A stretch of 10,298 bases of DNA. Source: Phoronis ovalis. Taxonomy: Eukaryota > Phoronida > Phoronidae. The stretch lies in contig JAOXYB010065412.1 of NCBI GenBank assembly GCA_028565635.1, positions 1-10,298 on the forward strand, in the 5' to 3' direction. Below are positions 1-7,200 of this stretch, one piece after another. Each line of letters starts with the position of its first letter. Position 1 is the first letter of the stretch. The notes beneath the pieces were generated by a model, which searched no databases, was not told the DNA's origin, and was given only the letters and a program-made list of their open reading frames with translations. Position numbers and translations under genes: made by a program.

Positions 1-240
1 GTGCCCTCTCGGGAACAAACATGGCCACCAGTCGGCCATCTTGTAAGTAATCGAGGTCAAAATTATATCAGACCTGCACTTTGACCTGTACTTACCCTGT
101 ACGAAATACAAAGATGATCTGACGAAACCTGAAGCCGTTATAGTAACACAAAGAAAAGGGTACATACGCCGACGACGCCGCATACACTACGACAATATGC
201 CCATTCCACTATGGTGGATGGGCATAAAAATTACAATAAA
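1..240. repeat. Probable dispersed repeat fragment
   Basis: No coding exon is recognisable here. The stretch has an inverted pair ATGGCC/GGCCAT near its left end (about 20-42), a GC-rich patch (cgccgacgacgccgc, about 168-182) unlike the AT-rich surroundings, and a compact hairpin at 196-226. This mix resembles dispersed non-autonomous repeats of marine invertebrate genomes, judged from memory and not from a search. The left boundary is off the window and the right boundary is approximate. Bases 241-379 show nothing recognisable. Confidence 0.35.
196..226. repeat. Short hairpin-forming inverted repeat
   Basis: The left arm TATGCCCATTCCAC and right arm GTGGATGGGCATA pair along their whole length except for one unpaired T in the left arm, leaving a four-base loop TATG. 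This is seen directly. It sits in the probable dispersed repeat at the left edge and may be its terminal or internal palindrome. Confidence 0.6.
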
Positions 241-379
241 TGAAAATGGTGTTTCATCTCCAAGGATAACCAATCAAAGTTAAAGAAACTTATTCCAATG
301 TGGTCCCTGTATATGAAACAAGATAGTACGGGAAATTTACATGAACAAATACATTATTTAATGTGCTGCAATCAAATAT

Positions 380-870
380 GAATGACTGAGTGGAATGACT
401 GCCTCTACCTGTTACAGTGTTAGAGAGAGAATTATGACTTTGAGAGTCTATGTCAAGGTCAAAAGTCATGTAATCAAGTGGCATGTCATCAAACTTGCAA
501 GTTGATTTGAAACACTGTCTCTATCTGTCATTGTTTTAAAATATGTACTATAATGCACTACCGGTATACCAGCCCATAGTTTGACCTTGAAGATCTAGAT
601 CAAGGTCAAAGGAACATGTGATCATTTACTTCCCAGTCCTCATAAACAGTATGAGCCACTTGGAGGAATGTCTCTAGCTGCCAGTTTTCACAATACAAAC
701 CATTATGTAATAATATGTGTATATAATTCGACCTTGAAAGCTAAGGTCAAGGTCATATGGTATGTTCTCATTTGAAATGCAATCATCAGAAACATACACA
801 TGTGACATGGTGCAATTTGCAAGATACAAACAGTTAAGTGCCATTTGTAGGTGCAAAAAGCTGTTGACAA
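380..870. repeat. Diverged tandem repeat, three units with a central palindrome
   Basis: Three related units follow each other. Each has an inverted repeat: GACCTTGA (or a variant), about nine bases of spacer, then TCAAGGTCA. The right arms start at 453, 600 and 747, and the left arms near 435, 582 and 729, so both are spaced exactly 147 bp apart. Each unit also has a related pyrimidine-rich box (CTGCCTCTACCTGT near 399, CTGTCTCTATCTGT near 515, ATGTCTCTAGCTGC near 668). The distance from that box to the palindrome varies (about 52, 83 and 77 bp), so the equal palindrome spacing includes compensating insertions and deletions. The open frames over this region look like by-products of the repeat. 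The outer limits are approximate. Confidence 0.7.
580..610. repeat. Perfect 11-bp inverted repeat with nuclear-receptor-like half-sites
   Basis: TTTGACCTTGA (580-590) and TCAAGGTCAAA (600-610) are exact reverse complements around the nine-base spacer AGATCTAGA. TCAAGGTCA is the textbook extended half-site bound by monomeric orphan nuclear receptors such as ERR and NR4A. The arms and spacing are seen directly; binding is only a possibility. It is the best-preserved of the three palindromes in the tandem repeat. Confidence 0.7.
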
Positions 871-884
871 TTCATTTCAACATC

Positions 885-1285
885 TTACCCACTTTTGATC
901 ATTATCCCAAATTACGCCTAGCCTAGAACACCTGCCTACCCAGAGACTTCCTCATAGGTTGCTTAAAAGTGTCCACAGATGCCTTAAATTTTCTGGTATA
1001 AATGTACCATGTAGGCCAATAGGAATCCCCAATGCAAGTGAATAGGCAAACAGTGATCTATTTACACTATATGTAATGGGCATCAACATGGGATACAATG
1101 AAAAGAATAACAACATTAAAATTAGGGTCGGCCGGGTTACTATAACCATACATATTTTTTGTGGAACAATAACCCATAGATTGACTTTTTGCCTGGATGT
1201 TTTATCTATTGCCATAAAATCAAAATCCACACATTTTGGAACCGCCCCTGATTATGTTCATATATTCCTTTGACATACTTTTTCA
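885..1285 (-). other. Unexplained open stretch, possible repeat-derived ORF
   Basis: On the minus strand a frame is open from about 1230 to 952 (92 residues from an ATG at 1230). It has a hydrophobic middle, including a run like LILMLLFFSLYPMLMPI, and a tail ending NLRHLWTLLSNL. I recognise no family. There is no clear acceptor or donor marking an exon, and it is not the missing coiled-coil exon of the proton channel: there is no charged heptad pattern. It most resembles a fossil fragment of a repeat rather than a gene, but this could not be tested. The rest of the stretch up to 1351 is downstream intron of the proton channel gene. Confidence 0.25.
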
Positions 1286-1351
1286 AATTAACATATTGCC
1301 ACACCAACCAATTCAAGCTTAAATTCCTCCTCACTCATTTTGCACTCTTAC

Positions 1352-1853
1352 CATTTAATATTCTTGTAATTCTCCACAGTCGTAAAACAACTAGTAATCC
1401 CACACTGGCCTCGATGTCTTCACTCTCAGTAAAGGCAACATCTAGAGCAAAAGACACCACAACAACAACAGCGTCAAATATTTCCATTTTCTGTTTTAAA
1501 AATGACAGTCTCATCGCATACAATTTTACGAACAATTCCACCAGGAAGATACTTAATATGCCAATGCTCAAATAGTGCAACGTTTTTCCAGCAACGTTTA
1601 TATGTTCTTCTTTTCCTTGAATGACTTGAAGATCGATCAAGAGTTCCGATATGACCAATAAACAATCCAGAATAACAAGACAAATTATGGTTATCTGGAA
1701 TTTATTAGTATGGATGATATGATTTACTTTCTCATGAAATGGCAATGGCTCACGTTTAGCTTCATCGGAATCTGTTGTTACAGAACTGTTTGTATCTTCC
1801 TTTTCAATAACATGCTCCAAGTCATCATGAAGTTTCTTGAATCCATCCATTGT
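1352..1853 (-). CDS. HVCN1: Hv1 main exon, S1-S4 voltage-sensor domain
   Basis: Acceptor tttgtag ends at 1854 and donor GTAAGAG starts at 1351, so the exon is 502 nt: ACA, then 166 codons from the ATG at 1850, then one base (phase 1 exit). Counting from that ATG: an acidic cytoplasmic N-terminus (1-45); S1 about 50-74 with Asp62 (selectivity filter, human D112), Glu69 and Asp73; S2 about 92-114 with His92 (human Zn2+ ligand H140) and Glu105 (human E153); S3 about 122-140 with Asp126 (human D174); S4 about 151-166 with Arg157, Arg160 and Arg163, the gating arginines, plus Trp159 and Asn166. The S3-S4 loop (TESEDIEASVG) has no histidine, whereas human Hv1 has a second Zn2+ ligand there. Reading through the donor adds only five codons before TGA. 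If the short upstream exon is not used, translation would start at 1850. Confidence 0.93.
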
Positions 1854-3303
1854 CTACAAATATAAAGGTTAATTAGTAATATTTATATAGCAAGGGACCT
1901 AACCACAATATTTTAATTTATAACTTAATTTAAATGTATTAATTTTGTATAATTAAAGTTTATTTCCTCTTATGCTGATATACTAAGATATGGTAATATA
2001 AACACTCATATCAACTCAATTCAATTGCATACTAGCAGGGACTAGGATAAACTTTAAATATAGTAATAATTGCAATATACAAACCTATTTCAATAAAAAA
2101 TCTACAGCACCCTTGTATACAACATTTTAACACTACACACCTAGGCATTACACTGCACATAACCTGACATCGTCTAAACATTACTACACATATTTATTTA
2201 TTTCTTCTCATGTCATGTGGCAATTTCAAAGACCACAGCACTATATAAACATTGACCCTCATATTTATTTATCTGGTCCCATGCCCCATGGCATGTTAAT
2301 CACTGCCTGGAATTTCGGCCTCGGCATTTAAGAGTCTGCAGAATAGCTCCTACTCATCTGAGGTTCTCGCTACAGGGCCTCCCTGTGAAACAAACTTCTT
2401 CGATAAGGGGGTAAAAAATAAGTTGTGGTTCTAGTTTTTGTTGAACGAGGTTTAATAAAGAACGAAACTGCACCTCTTAATAATCTGATGAGTGTGGCTA
2501 GAGCTAAATGACCTGCTTCACTGTCAGATTATTGAGGTGAAGATATTTTAGCATAAACTCATGAGATCTGACAGGACTGGACTAAAATCAAGAGACTTTA
2601 ATATTTTTATTTATTTACAAAAGTTGTTTACATGCGCTGCTTAACTTGAAAACAATAGTTAAGCATGGGATATACAGTGAATTACAAAAACTATAAACAC
2701 TAGTTAATTCAAACTGCATGAACAAATGCATCTGGCAACTTGGTCTGATGTTAGTCGGGTAACCTGGCTTATTAGAACTAAAGCAGTTTGTCATTTAGTA
2801 ACAGTATATTGCACAAGCTTAAAGCCCATTTTTTTTACTGAACATCTACTACCTTGATTTGTTATCATATTAAATAGTATTAGAGACAAAACGAGGTCTA
2901 TTGTAAATTTATAATAACACGAATGCTATTTTACTTTAAAAACAAAAAAACAACGTTCTGTTCAATTTGTAGAGATATAGGAAACTATTAATCAACAAGA
3001 TTTAAAAAGAAATGAGTAGTAATTTTATGCTTCTCATGTTTTTACAAACTTTTATTAAAAACGTATCATGTTTTAAGCTGTACATCAAATATATAAACTA
3101 ATGTTTGCTGATAAGTGGATTTTAATGACTATTTGTGTCATTGATGTTGAATGATCTATGACTATGTTGTGATTTCTACAAGTACAAGACAAGCACCCTC
3201 TTTTTGTATTTGCAGCTCTCTTCTCTGCGATAATTAAGTTGAAATTATTATGCATTATTTTCGAAATACTTACCAGATCTTGTCTGATCCACGTATCTGT
3301 CAT
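1352..3303 (-). CDS. HVCN1: Voltage-gated proton channel Hv1 (5' part of gene, two exons seen)
   Basis: Hv1 is a homodimer of voltage-sensor domains with no separate pore. Each subunit conducts H+ out of the cell when the membrane is depolarised and the inside is acid. The window holds a probable ten-codon first exon (3303-3274), a 1,420-bp intron, and one large exon (1853-1352) carrying all four transmembrane helices. The spliced product so far is about 177 residues. The Hv1 fingerprints are the S1 aspartate in VILDCLLVISEL, the run DAVVVVVSF in S3, and the S4 word RLWRITRILN. The family's C-terminal coiled coil, which holds the dimer together, is missing. The exon stops at a clean donor after the S4 asparagine, and no coiled-coil exon is visible between 1351 and base 1, so the 3' end lies outside the window. 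Identification is firm; the first exon is less so. Confidence 0.9.
1854..3273 (-). other. Hv1 intron 1
   Basis: This 1,420-bp AT-rich stretch lies between the probable first exon and the main exon of Hv1. I see no further exon in it. It contains a patch of higher GC around 2270-2400, with small palindromes (ACAGGG-cct-CCCTGT near 2373 and CATGCC-ccat-GGCATG near 2279), that may be a short repeat of unknown family, and a 69-nt hairpin at 2471-2539. The remainder, 2560-3270, is AT-rich with nothing recognisable. Confidence 0.5.
2471..2539. other. 69-nt stem-loop, pre-miRNA-sized
   Basis: The arm CACCTCTTAATAATCTGA (2471-2488) pairs with TCAGATTATTGAGGTG (2524-2539) over 16 base pairs, with a single two-base bulge (TT, 2477-2478). 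Further in, AGTG (2491-2494) can pair with CACT (2519-2522), leaving a 24-nt loop. Size and shape fit a microRNA precursor or the fold-back of a small palindromic transposon. The sequence itself does not decide. It lies in the Hv1 intron and could be transcribed from either strand. Confidence 0.4.
3274..3303 (-). CDS. HVCN1: Probable first coding exon of Hv1 (ten codons)
   Basis: An ATG at 3303 opens ten codons, MTDTWIRQDL, ending at a strong donor (CTG|GTAAGT). It leaves in phase 0, which fits the acceptor at 1854 where the main exon begins ACA ATG. Joining them continues the frame through Thr into the Met of the main exon. The exon is very short and could instead be 5' untranslated leader with translation starting at 1850. 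The donor and frame match are seen; use of the exon is inferred. Confidence 0.5.
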
Positions 3304-3425
3304 ATCAAACAAAACAGGTGATATTAAAATGCGCTAAATGCTACGATTTCCAAAACAAATCTGCATCAGCTGACCCACCTCTCGCTTTGTTTTGACAAAA
3401 TATAATCTCAATGTCAAGATGGCCG
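3304..3425 (-). promoter_or_regulatory. Presumed Hv1 promoter / 5' leader region
   Basis: The sequence directly upstream of the proposed Hv1 first exon has no TATA box at a convincing distance. It contains CAGCTG (an E-box) at 3367-3372 and AAGATGGCCGC at 3417-3427, close to the YY1 motif found near start sites of many animal genes. The assignment rests mainly on position; no start site can be read from sequence alone. Confidence 0.3.
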
Positions 3426-3505
3426 CTAAAGAAGGGCATAACTACTATCGAATGTTAAAACATTCAAAGGAAGTGGATGCAAAGCAAAATAAAAAAAACT
3501 TGTAG
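3419..3505 (+). CDS. Small divergent ORF, 28 codons, uncertain
   Basis: On the plus strand an ATG at 3419 in an excellent start context (A at -3, G at +4) opens 28 codons to TAG at 3503. The peptide begins MAAKEGHNYYRMLKHSKEVD and is rich in Lys, Tyr and His, with no membrane segment or signal peptide. I recognise no family. It starts 115 bp from the proposed Hv1 start on the other strand, so the two could share a promoter. The alternatives are the first exon of an unseen gene, although no strong donor is visible within it, or a chance ORF around a YY1-like motif whose core contains ATGG. Confidence 0.25.
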   Translation: MAAKEGHNYYRMLKHSKEVDAKQNKKNL

Positions 3506-3616
3506 TATAATATGTAATGATTTTGCTTAAATAACAGTTACTCGAAGTACATGAAAATGACCATGAAAATAGACTGCTCTATGTTTCGAGAGTACGAGTG
3601 GACTCATCCAATATCT

Positions 3617-3630
3617 CCTACTAGGTGGCG
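3617..3630 (+). promoter_or_regulatory. CTCF-like motif between Hv1 and IFT22
   Basis: CCTACTAGGTGGCG resembles the conserved core of the bilaterian CTCF site (AGGTGGCG with an upstream C/A pair). It lies between the Hv1 promoter side and the IFT22 3' end, where a domain boundary would be plausible. A single motif match of this length is weak evidence. Confidence 0.25.
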
Positions 3631-4100
3631 TATATCCAGGGAACATATCACGTTTTATTTGTTTCCTGGGAAATAAAACTATAGGTCCGCTTGCAATTAA
3701 AAATCAGAGCCTTCCATACAAATTACATTTTTTCATTTTACTTATTTAAAAGTATTATAATAAAATGTCAAAATACAACATTTTTTCTGTTTTAATTATC
3801 AGCAGCCAATGAAGATAGGAAAAAGAATGTGGCATTTATTTTACGTGACCAGTCTAAAAATATGTTTTTATTTCCATTCAGACAGTTTATAATAATATAT
3901 ACACAAACAAAAAAGTAAACTTGAAAATTCTGCATGAAAACAGTGAACCAAATCTGACTGCAGTCTCTGAATGAGAAATTTCAAAGAGCTGCATGTATAA
4001 ATGTTTCTTGAAACAATACAGGACGATAGCAAAAAATTCTTTTACGATTTATATGTAAGAATCTTTCACTATGTAAAACACAACGATATAGCTTCTTATT

Positions 4101-4106
4101 TTTATT
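4101..4106 (-). terminator. IFT22 poly(A) signal
   Basis: AATAAA on the minus strand begins 31 bases after the IFT22 stop codon, giving a very short 3' untranslated region. Further AATAAA copies on the same strand at 3867-3872 and 3835-3840 could act as later alternative sites. Bases 3506-4100 otherwise hold AT-rich sequence with no recognisable gene. Confidence 0.55.
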
Positions 4107-4137
4107 TAAGTACTTCGGAATCATATTTAGCTTGAGG

Positions 4138-4292
4138 TTAACGTTGTCCCATAATGCTTAACTCTTCTTGTTCCCTCTTATCAGACATTGAGGTAAGAAT
4201 GTTTGTTAAAAAGTTATGAAATTCTCCTCTCACATTGTCAGCATCATCTTCAATATTGGTTTGTATCACTGGTATTTTGGTAAACATTTGCG
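4138..4292 (-). CDS. IFT22: IFT22 last coding exon (exon 6)
   Basis: Acceptor ttttgcag at 4293 is followed by CG, which completes a Pro codon from either alternative exon, then fifty codons and TAA at 4140-4138. It encodes QMFTKIPVIQTNIEDDAD, then an amphipathic C-terminal helix and the conserved end SMSDKREQEELSIMGQR. Confidence 0.95.
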
Positions 4293-7200
4293 CTGCAAAA
4301 TAGAAAATATCATGTATTACTAAAATACACTTATAACTTTTTTAATTATTGATGTTCTTTTTAAAAAAATTTCCTTTGAGAGAAATAAATACAAAGTAGA
4401 ATGATCTTAATTTAAATAACATTGTAATTATTAACTTTGACAATATCTACACAGCATGAAAAGTGTCAACATTTAATTCTGTTGAGTTTAGGTAAAATAA
4501 ACACTCTATTAAAATTGCATTACCTTTTGAGCTCCAAAATCAACACAATCTAGCACCTTCTAAATCCTAATTTTGTGTAGAGTAAACTAACTTAAAGTGT
4601 ACATATGATTTTCAGAATACTGATTTCTACAATAGGTTTTATCAAGTGTTTTTATTTTTCAGCCTACTACAATTGAAAGACATTTTTACAAGAAGTCAGA
4701 GGCCTTGTGATCTTTACTGCCACATAGTTTATTAATGTCTCACATTGTTTTGATTATAGAACTGACAGAGCACTACAATATCAACATTGTTGCGTTGCCT
4801 TTATGACTTAATGCATCGGTACTTACGAACATTTATTTTGCCATTATTACTAGCGTCTCCTTGAGATTTTTCGTGTGCAAATACCATACACTGAGAATCC
4901 TTAATGCCTGCAACTTGGGCTAAATGTACATACCTATATGTAGAGAGAAAGTTGAACAGAAACGATAGACAACACACAGATACAATAACAATTTGCACTG
5001 ATATGTGTCTTTGCTGTCACATGTTATATTAATCTTTGACTTGTGATTCATCACATCCCAAATTCAAAAGCAGCAGGTAATGGGAACACCTTTTCTACCT
5101 TACTCTAATATTTATCAATTACTGCTTTGTATCTCTGATCAAATACCACATGAAAGGTAATATTACAAATGAAAAGACAAGAACAATATGTGATCTGCTG
5201 AAAGCAATATCATATATATGTGCAAACTGTAATAGTAGTTGAAAACTATTTAAAAACTCAGGAAGTCACTACCAATAATCAGCAGTATGCATCAAAAGTA
5301 AGACCATGCTGTTAATAAGGAACTCTGGATTCAAGCAGTGTCCTTAGCCAGCAATGCTGCATTGTTGTCGAACAATACTTTGTGAAATCGAGTTAGTCAA
5401 CTACAGAAAAGAACTTCACAGTCAAATATTTGGCAGAATCAGGACCATGTTTTGGAATTCTGGTGGAGATGTTACGATGGTCTTGACAGCTTTGATTGTA
5501 AGCTTAAAGTTTTGTTCTTACTAGTATAAATGCCAAGTAAATGACTAAGTTTAATTATAGTTTGGGTTTTACATGAAGTCAAACATCCTCACAATGTCAA
5601 AGTGAAGGTCAGGAGTATATTAATATATACGTAGAATACCCTCATGTGACCTGGATGATGTCATGTCAAAAAAAGAGATAATGTGGGTTTCATTGGGTTT
5701 GTGATGATTAATGCCATCTAGTGGATGTAAACAGTATATTGTAAGTGGGTAAATTGTTTGACACCAAGCAGATACGGGTACCTTGATAAAAGCAGAGTAA
5801 TATGTTACAAAGCAAGCGAGAATTACACTTCAATGACAAACTGAAAATAAATAAGGATTTGTTATAAATACAATATGATTATTCAGGCCTGGAACTAGGT
5901 TATCTTTTGGTGCACAACAGCAGAAATTTCTAATAATAAATAAATATAAAACAATAAGTTACTTCATCAGTGCTGTATGTTACTAAAGATATAACCGCAT
6001 TCCTTCAAGACTTACGCAGCTTAACTTTAGCCCTTCCCTGTCGGGATGGGATAACGTTTTCAAAGCATACTGTGTGAGCTGGTTTTACACCTGTTACTGG
6101 AACTAAGTATTTAAACCTATGTAAGCAATGGAGAAAGAAAAATATGTGTGTGTTATTTTTTTGGCTATGTGTAGCTACTGTCTTTTTGTGGAAACAAAAT
6201 TATGCAAAAAGTATGCATAAGAAGAAATAAAAATTAATGACAGCCTACTTTAAACTGTAATAATCCAAGGAATCAAGTTTTCAAAATTTTGATTGAAATT
6301 ACTGATATTTGTCACATTTTGCATTTTTCTGCTTTGTTTATCTTACTGAATATATATGTGTACTTTACTATTAAAATTAAATGTTCTTTTTTTGGAAGAT
6401 TTGTGTTATAGATGAAATCCCTGTTTGAAAGTTGTAAAAATGTGAGACTAAACATTAAGTAACAGTTCATGCTTACCATGTTTCAAGTTCCTTATCATGA
6501 TTTGGTTGATCAGAGTTGAAAACAAATAAAATGCCATTAGCATCTTTAACAAATGCAGGCCAACAGGCTTCAAATCTAAAAGAAATGATATAAAACACAG
6601 TCAGTTTAGTTATGGGATGTGACAAAAATTAATACAACAATAGAAAATGAATTAAGACTCTGAACTATCTTTGATTGGATAAAAGTTACTTTGGCATGTT
6701 CAGATTTAGAGAAGCAATGTCTTCACTGTGGGCTGAAGGGACACCCTCATAAAAAAATGAGAGAGCCCTTTAAAAATGTCCGTATTTGAGCCTGATTAAC
6801 ATGCTTACTTTTTATCTCCACTGCAGTCCCAAAGTTCCACCTCTGCATTGACATTTCTGCCTTTAATGCTAAGATTGCTGGCTTCAAACTCCAAAATTCT
6901 AAAACAGAACATGATTAATTGATGATTTTACATTTCATGTTCAGGATAATCTTAAAACTACAATTTATGCTGAACTGTGATCAATTTAATTGTCAGTGCA
7001 CTTGGTTCTTGGTAATAATGTTGTCTTACTCATACTTATGAGGTGTGAAGTTCTCGTTGCTAGTACATACAATAAGAAATAATTTTATGTAGCAACAATG
7101 AATAAGGTTATTGTTACAATACCTGACTCCTTGTGTTGGTCTATATTCACCTCCAGCAGACTCAGTTTGATCTGATAAAAAGTTACTAATTACTGACTTG

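Noticed and set aside
290-856. Minus-strand open frames at 290-484 and 674-856 as genes or as the missing Hv1 exon
   Set aside because: They are translations of the palindromic tandem repeat (FDLD words come from GACCTTGA-type arms), with no coiled-coil pattern or splice signals.
380-870. CRISPR-like array
   Set aside because: The units are diverged, about 147 bp long, and have no unique spacers; the surrounding genes are animal genes.
1270-1683. Open frames overlapping Hv1 (plus 1270-1575, minus 1474-1683)
   Set aside because: They are shadow frames of the strongly supported Hv1 exon.
2330-2400. tRNA-like or SINE promoter boxes (GGTTCTCGC near 2363)
   Set aside because: The box differs from the GGTTCGANTCC consensus, and no matching A box or cloverleaf could be drawn.
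2462-2492. Hammerhead ribozyme motifs (CGAAAC at about 2463 and CTGATGAG at about 2485)
   Set aside because: Both core words occur, but CGAAAC comes before CTGATGAG with only about 17 bases between, too short for the required stems in any circular order.
3085-3273. Continuation of the minus-strand frame past the donor at 3273 as a 75-residue protein
   Set aside because: The frame has no ATG before 3303, and beyond the donor the composition is intronic. The splice to the Hv1 exon explains it better.
5437-5497. Plus-strand exon-like stretch with acceptor ggcag, 61 open nt and donor T|GTAAGC
   Set aside because: It lies alone in an IFT22 intron on the opposite strand, has no partner exon, and the peptide (NQDHVLEFWWRCYDG...) matches nothing I recognise.
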